Source: Dactylonectria macrodidyma
Taxonomy: Eukaryota; Ascomycota; Sordariomycetes; Hypocreales; Nectriaceae
Length of the DNA stretch: 64,000 nucleotides
Assembly (NCBI GenBank): GCA_020744425.1
Contig: JAGMUV010000004.1
Location: 992,001-1,056,000, forward strand
Direction of reading: 5' to 3'
The notes below the pieces were generated by a model, which was not told where the DNA came from, ran no database searches, and was given only the letters and a program-made list of their open reading frames with translations. The position numbers were made by a program, and so were the translations under genes. This document shows, piece after piece, positions 1-11,251 of this stretch; the first letter of the stretch is position 1, and every line of letters starts with the position of its first letter.

Positions 1-746
1 CTCGAGCGACCGCTTGACCGGCCGATGGAGCTGCGACCATCGCCAAGAATGGAGCTGGAGGCATCATTGGCACGGGTCTCGCCAGGCACGACATGAACCT
101 TGGTTGAGGTGCCTTTGTATGACATGAGCTCAGAGTTTCCAAAGATGCAGCCCGAGAATGTCGCAAGTTCCTCTCGATACTCGCGGGATGCGCGCTGGAC
201 GTCCGTCTCTGCCTGGCTCTGGCTTCGGCCCTGCAGCGATCCACGGCGATCAAAGGCACCTTGTCGTGGAGGGGGTTGGGAACCATCGGATTGAATGACG
301 AGGGGACGAACGATGCTCCCCAGACTGCTCTTGCGAGGCGAAAGAGGGGGGTATCTCCTTGCATCCTGGGGTGGAGCACTTCGTTCAGTTGGTGACGCAG
401 GCGGGGCAGGATGGCTGTCAAAAAGGAGCGAGGCATTCGAAGGGCCAAGGGCATCTTGCATGACTATAACACGAACGTCGCGGACATCAAGGTCGACGTC
501 GCCATTGAAGTCGAAGGCGTTCGCGGTAGAGGTAGCTGGAGTTGTGGGAGTTGAAGACAGAGGAAAGACCTGATCATTGCGGTGTTGATAAAGGGCGTGC
601 GCATCTGGAAAAAGAAGGTTTCGAGTATGAATGTCTTCCTGGACAGACTCGAGTGAAGAAACGGGCCTTGACATTTTGGCCGCTGTCTGGGTTGTGGGAG
701 CAGCGGAGGAGCCGCCTGTGCCCAGGTGCAAGAGCCGGCCGAGCAT
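1..746 (-). CDS. lst4: Folliculin-interacting protein / Lst4-like, N-terminal part (runs off left edge)
   Basis: The frame is open without a stop from an ATG at 746 down to base 1, giving about 248 residues; the gene continues beyond the window. The protein starts MLGRLL, then has a run reading DVRVIVMQDALG (residues 90-101) followed by LLFDS, and a later MSYKGTSTKVHVVP (208-221). This matches the N-terminal domain of the FNIP/Lst4 family, where vertebrate FNIPs have a similar MSYKGSTLKIH stretch. Between the two blocks lies a Ser/Pro-rich linker (about 113-185), as expected. In yeast, Lst4 with Lst7 (folliculin) is a GTPase-activating complex for the Rag GTPase Gtr2 at the vacuole and promotes TORC1 activity; the same role here is inferred. 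The start was chosen because it is the first in-frame ATG and family members begin similarly. Confidence 0.78.
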   Translation of the reverse strand, partial: MLGRLLHLGTGGSSAAPTTQTAAKMSRPVSSLESVQEDIHTRNLLFPDAHALYQHRNDQVFPLSSTPTTPATSTANAFDFNGDVDLDVRDVRVIVMQDALGPSNASLLFDSHPAPPASPTERSAPPQDARRYPPLSPRKSSLGSIVRPLVIQSDGSQPPPRQGAFDRRGSLQGRSQSQAETDVQRASREYREELATFSGCIFGNSELMSYKGTSTKVHVVPGETRANDASSSILGDGRSSIGRSSGRS

Positions 747-3700
747 GTCGGTGGCGCGAAGCTGGGTAGGTAGCTAGGTCAACAATAATTGCGAGGGAAG
801 GTCGTCAAGTTAATGCAGGCGACGAGCCATCCTCAAAATGCTGGACGAAGGATTGGGAGCTAGGGGTGGGCGCATAGTAAACTCTGCGAGTGGCATGTGA
901 AGGTGAGGGTGACGATGATGTCGACACAAGTCCGGGGGCCAGTTAGCTGTCAATTGTTGAGGGGATGTATGGTGTGTGGTGTCCAGATGGCGGCTCAAGG
1001 AGGGGCGGGATGTGCGAGATGCAACGGCGACCGGCACGATGTCGTGGTAGTGACGGGACGCTGGCGTCGCTACCAAGGCCGCCTTCGAAATATGTGGCTG
1101 TTCCGCAGGCAGGGAGCGGGTTTGGCGCGTGCGGGACACAGGACAGGACACTGAGGGGAGGTGTCGCGTGTCTTGGTGGAGAGGGGCAGGAATATGTGAT
1201 GAGTGATGAGATATGCGCTCAGCGAGAGGGGATGCAATCCAAGGTTAGAAGGGTGGTTGAGAAATGATCATGTACGTAGCAAACGAGTCGTGGGCGTGGG
1301 CGCGGTCGTGTCAGTGAGTAGAGCATGGACGTGTGAGGGCCGATTCTGGTTTCTGGTTGAGGCGAATGGTGAGAGGGTGGAGAGAGATAAGAGAGGGAGT
1401 CGCCCTGGCAATGGAAGACGGGATAGTTGTGTGTTGGGGCGCAGCTGGATCAAAGGAGACGACGGGCGAGAAGGAGGCGCGAGTCCAGGGAGCATCCGTT
1501 TCCAGTCCGAGCTTGGAGTGTTTAGAGTGTTTGGAGTGTTTGGAAGTGTTTGGTGTTGGAGGAGTTGGAGTGGTTGGAGCAAGGCAATCGAGACGTCGCC
1601 CAGGGAGATGTAGCAGATGTAGGTGGTGGGTGTTTGGTGGTTGATCCAGATGGCCGGGACGCTGCCGTCAGGCTGGGCAGGTGGCAGTGGGTGGTCTTTC
1701 GGTGATCAGTGAACGGCAGGGCAGGGCCGTGCCATACAGCAGCCCTGAAAACCACGGGTCCTTTGTGGTTGATTTCTGCAGGGAAGTATTCCGAGGTGGC
1801 AGTAACAAGCAAGCGGCGGAGACAGCGGAGGCGGCGGAGGGGATGATGAGCCGCCAAGACAATCGCGTTAGGGCCAAGGATCGGCTGGTCGGTCGGTACC
1901 TTTTCTCCAACTGAGCCGTCTGAGTCGTTGTCTGTGAGTCGTCGTCCGTGAGTCGTTGTGGCTGGCGGCTAGCTCTAGGCCGTTCTGGCCGTCCAGGCTC
2001 TGGCTGCACCAGTGGAAGGCCAGCTATTGGAGGTATCTGGGTAGCCAAGGTACATACACTGGAGCACGCACAAGTACGTGCAGTAGCACTGGAGCTTGGT
2101 GGGTGCTTGGGATGGGGATGGGAGATGGGGTCGGTGGAGTGGAGATTAAGTCGATGGAGCGGATCGGAGGGGCGGAGGTCGACGGGTCAAGGGTGTTGGT
2201 AGACGAGAACAGCGGTTTAAGGATGAATGGCGATGAGTAGAAAGATCAACAATGTTCAGGTCACTAAAGCAAGTTCAGCCTAAGAAGTTGTTCTTCCTCT
2301 CCAGCTCGGTTGCTACCCGACCTGTCTGTCCAAGGGGTTCGCAGGAATGGGTATATGTGAATGCCAGCTGCTAGCTATGACGACGATGCCATGTCAGGTT
2401 GCAGGGTGAACGATGTCCCATCCAAGGCAATGTCCCAGATGCCGCTCACTGCTGGGCTGCTTGCTGCAGGTGCGGGCCAGCAGTGGACTGGGGCCGAGAC
2501 CATGAACTGGATCGATACAATGTCGCGTACTTCGTAGTCTGCCTGGTGATACACACAGCCCTCCTCTTTCATTAGTCCTCTCTCAGTCAGAGTTCCACAA
2601 GTCAAGCCCAGGCAGGGCGGGAGCGGAACACCAGACAAAGGAGCGGGGTGCGAGCGGCGACGTTTGTTAGTATCATCCCCCCTCATCATTCAAAGCGAAT
2701 CCAAGCGTATGAAGAGAGTTGGACAACGAACGGGGTATTCTCGACTACGAACTCGATGTGGGCGATCCCATTCCATCACAGTTTGCCCAATCTGCTATGT
2801 AATGAGAACCGGGCTGGGATGGAACAACATTGCCCTGGTTGTTTAACATTAGCCGCTGTGGTTCCTTTGTTTCTTACCTGAAAGGATATTTCGCTAGTGT
2901 TAGTCTCTGGCAACAGAGAAAGACGAAAGAAGAAGAAAAGGACCCTCCAAAGGCCTAGGCCCGAATGGAGGTAGGTGGTCGATGGAGTGTGTATCGGGCC
3001 AATCCGTGTAGGTACGAAGTACATACTTCATACAACGAGGAGTCGAGGACTGCAACCAAGCTTCAAGACCCTGGCTCAACCAGGTCCAGCTCCCACCTAA
3101 CAGCCAGTCGCCACAACACTCGTTGGCGATACGATGGAGAAAGCAAGCAGCAAAGCAAACGCCTTGTGCTGCAGGAAAGAGAAAGCCCATGCTTGGAACC
3201 CCAGATCATTGGCCCCGAAAATGCGGTGAAAGCGCCACGAACGACGCCGGTTGGCCAGGGTCTTCCCGGCGGCACAGCTGAAGGATTCCTTTCCTTTCTG
3301 CCCTGTCTGGACTGCCGACTTGGAGGCTCAGGGCGCTTTGGAGGGCCCGGTGCCAGGGCTGCCGCTGGCCCTGTTGGGGTTTGCCGGCGTGGGCGCAAGG
3401 GCGCAGAACTGACTGCGATAGATTACGTAGAACTTCGTACCTTGTTACCTGTTATGGGGCTCATTGTAAATCCGCGATGGGAGGGGGCAACCACCCATGT
3501 CCCCACGCCGCCACGGGCGAAGCTCGCGCCCGTTCAGGATCCATCATCGTGGTGGAGCGCTGGCAGCCTCATCAAGCCCGACCCTGGGATTCCACGAGCA
3601 CCAGCGCCAGCGCCAGGCCATGGCAGGCTAGGCGTGCCGAGGCCAAGCACGGTCTAGCACGGCCTTGCACGCAGCAGCGCGTCAGAATTGGAGAGAAACC

Positions 3701-6700
3701 AGATGAGCTTGGCCGGCTAAAATGACGCCCATGGCAACGGTCCCGCAAAGTGCGCATCGGGTCTCCGTCCACCTTACCATGGGCAATGGAGTGCAAGCTC
3801 GAGCATCTCTTAATTACATCGTACATACATAGCACATACCACCTACCTACCCATCTGCGTGATGCTGAGTAGTATTGTTATGTACTTGTGACAGCACCGC
3901 CATCTCCATCCGTGGTTCTCGATTTGCAAAAGGGTCCCCTCCGCCATCGTCTACTTCGCACTACGTCTGTAAGCGTCTGGTAGGGCATCAACTGTGTGGA
4001 GAGGCAATGAGGCCCAATCGACATCGTCTCCAGCACCCCAGTCGCCCCAGCATAGCATTGCCCACTCATCCTAACCCGCCATGACTTGCTTTTTGTTGAT
4101 ACATTCCGTTCCGCCCGCCACAAGCCTCGTCTCGCTCGCTACCTACTGGGCGGTTGCTGCTGTCACTGGTCCAAGTTAAGAAGCGCACATGAGGCTACTG
4201 TACGAGAATAACCTGGCTGTCGATAATCACCAGCACTTGGCGACACAGCTGCCGCCGCTCCGCACCATCACGCACCGCCACTGGGGCACGGAATGTGTGT
4301 ACTGCCTCGATTCAGGATTCTTTGGGTAGAACGCCGACAGGTGTCAAAAGTTCTTCATTCATTCACCGCATCCACCGGTTGAGGGTAAGTGCCGGAGATA
4401 AATCCTCCGGCGGGTGTCAGAACTCTGTGAACCCTTACTATGTAAGTACCGGCGCTTTGTACGTAATGCGTAATTGGACTCGACTCGTGTGTTCGTCCTG
4501 GTTAAGCCTAACGGCGCTTCGAGGCTCTGCTGTCGGCCAAATTAACAAACAGGAGCATTTGTCAAACAAGACTGCGTGGCGACCGAATTTTGCATTGGAA
4601 TCCCGAACACCGGGAAGCCTCCTTTCCCCCATCGGCCGCCTCTTCCCTTCACAATTAGGCACCATAGCTTGATGCAAGCAAAGAAAGGCTGTTCACTCAG
4701 AAGCGTCAGCAAAATGCCCCAGTCGTCCATCAATCATAGCTTTCCCTCTCAGTGGAGCCACACCCATTCAACTCCATGCATTCGCCGTAACATTGGTGGC
4801 TGAGTCGTCGGCTCGCTTGCTTCTGCCGAGACGGCCCACGCGCTAATTCAAGCCAGCGACTTTTCTCGGGATTGTCTCCCACCTCGAGGGTTCGGTTCAA
4901 GAAACTTCAGGGTCCTCCCCTTCCTCAGCCAACCGCCCGCCGCCGTCAACATGATTGTGTGGAATCACTGCTTTTGGCCCACGAGAGCGGAAAGATTTCA
5001 AACCAAGGGGTCCAACGTGCGTGGATAGCTCTGTGGCGTATTGCTTGCCGTTATCCACCAGCATTGACCCGCGATACGCAGGTCCTGTGTAGATCAGTGT
5101 TGCTTGGCTCTCCATCAGTGATCTGCAGGCACACTACAGCCCACCACTAGCCACAGTCAATATTTGCATGTATGACATTGCCACAATCCCTTGGCTTCTT
5201 GGCATACATTAGCATTGAGATTTGAAATCCTCGGTCTTGGCAACGTAGAATCGAGGGATTCAATGTGGGCATGATGAGAAGTCCAAGTTAACAGATAGAA
5301 CAGTTACTTGTGAAGAAAAATCCATGTGGCTGAACGCCGCCATGCTGCATCAAAACTGTTGATTGACATTCTGCCTGGCGTCTTCATTGGTGGTTGTCAG
5401 CGGTGTTCGCCCCGTACGAAGGTGGGATTTCTGGGTAGCGGCACTGTGGCACCCGCGCATTCGCTGCTCAATGCAACCTCTGAGAGCTGATCTTCATCCC
5501 ACTCGGCAATCGGCCGAGTTGACTCGGAGTTTCACACCTCGATCATTTATGCTGAATCCTCCGCGAAAATAGCCCATATCTTCTCGTTTTGCCTGCCAAA
5601 TAGCCCCAGCCTTTCGTTGCGACATCTCATATTCTCTCCTTCATTTGCAATTGCTACACGTAGCATTGGCAGCCGGTGGCTGGTGGCACTGGTCATCCGT
5701 CTACCTTGGCGACGAGGATGCATGAAGATGACGCTGGCGGCGACGTACCAACGTCCCCTCCAGACCACAAACCAGCTTGTGGGCCATGCATCTGTCTTGC
5801 CTTGTGTGTTTAGCCTCAGGATGTATCTAACATCCACCCACATCGCTCGCTTCAGCCTGTGCGCGGCTGCAGCGCTGCAGACAAGCCACCAGCTAACCAT
5901 GTGCGGGTCTGCATTGTCTCGGAGGCAGATACCCCTGCGATGGGCAACAATATATCTCGAAACCCCAGCCCGGCACACGGCTGAGAAGGGTCTCGACGTG
6001 AATGTTATGCCGCGCGTACGTATGATGTTACTAGGCAGTTCATATGATGGTACATAGTAGGTCTCGTCACCCACGAGTATTTGACCAAAGCAGACGATGA
6101 GTGTGAGACTGAGTTGCGCTTCCACAAGGTTCCTCCAACACGGAGTTAGCCATACCTCCCTGCAAAACCCTCAAAAGAAAAGAAAGAAATCCACACGCCC
6201 TTCCTCCTGGTATACCCTATCCTTGTCGCCAGTTGCTTTTATCCGACGTGAGTAGGTAGCTCATAGTACCGGTACGTGGTAGAATAGCCCAATCCCAGGA
6301 CAGTAAAAGGTAGTTGAGAGACAGTTGCATCACAGGCTCACAACCGATCCGGCTCCGGACCCCGCCACCGTTGTCCGTGGCGTCCATCACGTGTCGTGGG
6401 CCAGGGGTAGCTCAGATGGAGGTAGCTCCGGCTCCAACTGCCCTGTGCTCACCGCCCAATGCAAGCAACTTCATCCGCTCATCTTGAGCTCGCTACACAG
6501 GCTGCCAGTCCTCCAGTCCGGCGCTGCCAAATCAGCCGCTTCATCTCCAATCCTCTCAGCTTGCTGAGCTTTCTGCGAGGCAGTAACCCCCTGGCATCAA
6601 ATCAAATTGTCTTTGGTCCGTTGCCGCTGCTTGGAAATGAGCCGCCCCAGTCGCGCTTGCATACAGCGGCCGCATGAGCTCCCCCATCCCGGCTACTGTG

Positions 6701-8064
6701 AAGTAACCTGTCACATTTTCCCCAAATATGCCGCCCATCCACCGTTACTACCCCTGCCGTTAGCCTCCTCCGACTGCTTGGAACTCAGATTGCGCTCGGC
6801 TCGCGGTCTCAGGTTCTTTGGGTGATGGATCGGGCTTGAATTCCGTTCCTCACAGGCTTTCTGCTCCAACTGGCGCCTTAGCGCGCCCGCGTTCTCGAAT
6901 TGACAGCAAACCATTCGTATGTACGGATGGCGCCTCAGGCTTGAGCATATATGCCAAGCTGCGTTCAACTTTACTGCCTTCTTTCAATGACAGGCAGTCA
7001 AAAGCGTGGGGGAGGCGTTTTTTGTTGCCCTTGAGATTCAAACACACTGCGGTTGTGGCGGCCAAGTCGCGGCAACCTCGTCTTTCCTCTTATTCCGGCC
7101 TCTATTGGGCGTGGGTCGTTGACTAACACGATGAACGCCGCAAATCATCCCTCTCAACACTGACAAGCCGCACATAATTTCCTCTGCCAGTTATTATTGG
7201 GCTGACCATGAGCGGCCCGTCCCTGGGGCCGTTTCGCTTTGGTTGTCTGGCTTCGTGAGGCGGCTTAAGTGTCCGAGCCTCGAGTCTCCTCTTCCAAACG
7301 GGGTGACAAGGCGTTCCATGTGACACCAGGGCCTGCAACCTTGCCAATGTAACGCCAGAATCTCCCCAGCATCCCAGAACTGATCTTCAAGTTGTTCGTC
7401 ACCAGCCCAGCAGTCTCCATCGGATGATCGCCGGCCCTGAGATCTCCAGACGCGTGGCTCGCCGACTTGCCCCTTTGAGGCTAGCAATATGTTGTGCCCT
7501 CACTCGCCTTCACGGTCTCCAAGAGAGTGGTCCGATTTCTGCATATTCCAATGGAAGGCAGGCTGTGCCAGAGCACGCCAAAATTGCTGTCCTCGGTGTG
7601 ACTGCATCACATCGGGACCGAAGCCGTTTGGGGGCGTTGGCAGGGTGCCATCGGCCCTCAAAACCCAGAGGCGCACCCTTCATTGTTGGCATTGTTGGAC
7701 GTATGTACTGTGCCCTAACAAGACATACTTATGCACCCCATTACCAGGTCCTTGGTCCTCTCGTCAGTCCTTCTGGTTCACCGGTCTGAGGAGAAGCATT
7801 CTTTCGTTGAATGTCATCTTCGCTGAGAGGAAATTCTTCGCTTCTCCTCTCTCAAGCATCCATTGCTCAGCGGTTCAGCAGCTAGCTCCAAGGATCTTCC
7901 CTCATCATACTAAGCAGGGGTAAATCAGCTCCTATTTTGCAACACCACAGCCAGGGATCTAGTTTGGCAAATGCAGCCAGCGCCGCACGACTCTCAACCC
8001 CTCTTTCCCTGCCATTGTCTTCCCCCAACGTGAGGCGACAACGTCAGGGCGCTGACCAATACGT
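747..8064. other. Gene-free stretch upstream of the Lst4-like gene (7.3 kb)
   Basis: I see no supportable gene here. The open frames present (for example a 230-residue one near 3.0-3.7 kb and a 192-residue one near 5.5-6.1 kb) show no family resemblance, odd composition and no plausible exon partners. The part nearest 746 is probably promoter and 5' leader of the Lst4-like gene. A degenerate GAGTGTTTG repeat lies at about 1512-1582. The rest is unique-looking, moderately GC-rich DNA that could hold an untranslated RNA or distant regulatory sites. Confidence 0.5.
1512..1582. repeat. Degenerate short tandem repeat (GAGTGTTTG-like)
   Basis: About seven imperfect copies of a 9-10 base unit (GAGTGTTTG, with GGAG variants) follow one another. 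It lies in the leader or promoter region of the Lst4-like gene and is not part of a convincing coding frame. Confidence 0.5.
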
Positions 8065-9670
8065 CTACACGTGCGCACAACATCGCATCCCATCGCACAT
8101 GCTCCCGCAAATCAGCTGGCAATGCCTCTGCCCGCCTCGTCTTCGGCGACTGATCACACCCGTCCCAGGCTCTATCAATGTAGGATGCATCCCAAGGGGG
8201 TCTTCCGAGAGGGCCATCGGTCCTGTCGCCGACACTTCTGGTTGTAGTGTTGCAGAATGTATTCCGTAAGCGTGAAGACATTCCATAATGATCTTTGCCT
8301 TGTCCGCGAAGCTCTTGACGGTTCTACCATCAACGACCAAGTGGGCAGATGCGATAGACTTGTGCTGGTCCAGCCTCCAGATGTGCAACTCGTGAACAGA
8401 CTCTACTCCAGGAATCTAATGTCATAAGCATAGTTACGGAAGCTTTGGCAACTCCAGACAGGACATGGAACTACTCACCATCTCCATGTCATGCTTGATG
8501 TCATCTAGGTTGATCCCTCCCGGCGCAATCTGTAGTAGGATGACACCGCTATTCTTGACCAATGGAAGAGCAGATAGAGCAATCATAACAGCGATAAAGA
8601 CGCCAACGGCAGGATCGGCATAGTATCGCCCCTCTCCTTCTGCCTTCCAAATGATCACCGCCGCAACTATGACACCGATGTTGTTGATAGCGTCCCCGAG
8701 GACATGTATGAAGACGCCAAGCATACCTAGGTCCCTGCCGGGAGAGACAGCCAAGGATGCGGTGTGTTTATGCTCGTGATGGCTATTGGAGCTCTGTGAT
8801 GCACTTAGCATACGCAAGGTGATAAATCACAAGATAGGCCAAGCAAGGACTCACTGGAGTTAGACGAGCCTCAGCTTCACTTGCTGCACCACACGCTGGT
8901 GCCTCAACAGAATCTCGGGGTTGTCCAAAGCTCTGGGCGTGTTCCGCTTCATGGCCCGGGGTATATCCATTGTCGTGGCTGTGGTCATGTTCTGATGCTG
9001 AGTGTCAGTCAACCCAAACTCAACGTGGAGCTAATGGTTTCACCATGAAGGAATGACATGACTAGAGCGTTCAGACCCAAACCGAGACCCCCGACAATCA
9101 AAACCAGTTGAGGGTTCTCCATATCTATTCTGCGTCAGCTTTCCGGCCTCTTCCTCATTCTCTATTGGGTATACTTGCGTGTCATATCGATGAATCGTTC
9201 AACCGCCTGGACTAAAATACTCACTCCCAGCGCCAGCAGAAATACGCCGTTGAAGAAGGCGCCGAGTAAAGTTGCTCTCTGCCAGCCAAATGTGTATCCT
9301 TGTGGCGCTGGTTCGGTTCGCTCTGATACCTATCGCACGTATTAGTATAAGATAACGCCTATTTGAAGCTTCTTTGGTCAACCATCAACGCGACCAATGC
9401 AACTACAATTCCAATCAGGTCGCTAAGCTTGGTGATGTTAGTCGGTGCAGGTCAGATATGGTCAATTTGTCGCACATAGTGGAATGCGTCGGCAATTAGG
9501 GCGAGCGAGTGTGTATAGAGACCGACTGCGTGAGCATCATGTTAACATAATTTCACCAATGCGCTTATTTGTCGACTGTGCATACCAACGAGCTCGACGA
9601 CAAAGAAGGAAAACGATATTGCGACGGTGGCTATCAACCGTTGCTTGCGGGTTGCTTTGAATGCCGCCAT
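8065..9670 (-). CDS. zrc1: Zinc/cadmium cation diffusion facilitator (ZRC1/COT1-like)
   Basis: Spliced model: complement of 9586-9670, 9476-9525, 9383-9427, 9179-9329, 9044-9124, 8855-8997, 8479-8793 and 8065-8415, total 1221 nt, 406 aa. The protein has the CDF signature: helices with paired H-x3-D metal sites (H44/D48 in helix 2, H215/D219 in helix 5), a TFGWQRATLLGAFFNG block, a His-rich cytoplasmic loop (about 140-200) and a C-terminal domain beginning VESVHELHIWRLDQ. It ends in a Cys-rich tail (CQL..CGSMC...RCC) typical of fungal ZRC1 proteins. The family moves Zn2+ (and Cd2+) into the vacuole in exchange for protons. Intron 4 (9125-9178) has a GC-AG boundary (GCAAGT donor), forced by frame; intron 3 has a weak GTTGAC donor. 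The ATG at 9670 gives the short N-terminus usual for the family. It is divergent from IML1. Confidence 0.9.
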
Positions 9671-11251
9671 AGTTGTTTGAAATGCGCGGCAGGTGTAGGT
9701 CGCTATGTGTTTAGGCACGACTGCCGATTTGGATCGTCTGGCAAGAGTTGATGTTGCAAAATGCGTCGCAATTTCCGCTGACTGCGACCGGCGAAGCTCA
9801 AGGCTTTTGTATCCGAGTAGAGCTGATGATCCGACCGACTCTTGAGTGATACGACTGATTATGAATAGCTCTGCGTGAAGAATCAAGGAATTCAGTTGAA
9901 CCTTAGTTTCGGCTTGGTGATTCGGACTCCAACGGAGGGAGGTGGTTGTTTTTCTCAGTGACGCGGTATCAACCAAGCTCTCAATCGCATCTAGGAACAG
10001 AAATTGGTGGATTATGAATAACATCTATCAAGGTTGCTCGTACGACTAACAGTCAATATATATGTCCCGAACCGATGCATTGCCGAGCCGCCAACAACTG
10101 CGGTAACACCAGCCTGTCTATCGCCATCGGCGAATTGTAGGTCCCAGTACTTGTTTATAACACTTCCACAATTATCCGTCGCAGAAGCACGTTGTCTTTG
10201 TATGGCCACGACAGCGGGAGTAGCACTGAGTATAGCTGTCTGTTGACGAGAACGTTGGCAGTGTAGGTGAGTTTTGCTGGGGCGTGCTTTCATGTAGAAG
10301 GAGCGGCGAGACAACTTATTGCAGACATAACGTTTCGAAGATTTTTATACTTTCTAGTCATTGAAATCAACTGACACGGTACCTCAATATCAGACGCCCG
10401 AAAATCAAGGACCAGAAGTCGTTGCGTTGTGTTGCATCAAGTCCAGACACACGATGTATGCTGTGGCACATCATCTACGTGGTTCGAATCAAGTCGTCCG
10501 ATGTACTATTCCAGACGAGAACATACAGTGAGATTTGTTTATCGAATCGAAAATGACAAAACTCGCTGGGGTTGCTCGGGTCTCTTTTTGTCATTACTTC
10601 CTCGACCTGAGGCACTTGTCACTCAACCGTCACTCTGCATCATGCACTACTACCTGCAGGACAAAGAAGCACTACTTGAGTAAGGTAGCTACCAGCTACC
10701 AGGCTTAGGAAGTGTAATAATCTAGTCAAAGCTACTCACTAAAAATGCTAATGATGTTCTAGATTTATTTCCCCAGTGACTTCGATTGTGCCCCTTGTCT
10801 ACTTCACACCAACACAAAAAATGGTTGAACAACACATCCAGAACCTTAGATGTGTCGTTGCAATTGACAATGGTCCCATCCTTGCTATGGACAGGATATT
10901 TAAGGAGGAGCCAATCAGGTTGCGAAGTGATGGCAGCCGACGCTGACCATGGGATGGGACGAACACCAAGCTGCCTAATACGGAAGGCGGTGGACAAGCA
11001 GCATCGCTCCAAGCTCGATTCTGCCGCAACGTCCAACCGACTTCAAGTTCGAACTCGATTCACTTCGACAATCGTAGCGCCGACACCAACGCTGCCATAT
11101 CGCTTACACGTTTGCGACGCTCCGCTTAGTAACTATCTTACCTCCCTTGCTTCGACCGAGTCAATCTGTCGCGACCATCATGCAATCCGTGAGATTGCAT
11201 CGTCTCCCGTCGAACCCACCGCAGTAACAGGCGACGACGCCTCGATCCCCC
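9671..11251. promoter_or_regulatory. Divergent intergenic region between the CDF transporter and IML1
   Basis: This 1.6 kb region separates two divergent starts (9670 minus, 11252 plus) and should contain both promoters and leaders. It has no convincing gene. A GGTTCGAATC stretch at about 10482 resembles a tRNA B-box but has no cloverleaf around it. Open frames just before 11252 belong to the IML1 leader. Confidence 0.5.

Noticed and set aside
2965..3657. Open frame of 230 codons on the plus strand
   Set aside because: Composition is irregular, no family resemblance, no splice partners, and other frames nearby are equally open. Treated as chance.
5547..6125. Open frame of 192 codons on the minus strand
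   Set aside because: No recognisable domain, weak codon bias, and an overlapping plus-strand frame of 146 codons is just as good.
10475..10500. GGTTCGAATC resembling a tRNA B-box
   Set aside because: No acceptor or anticodon stems can be formed around it and no A-box at the right distance.
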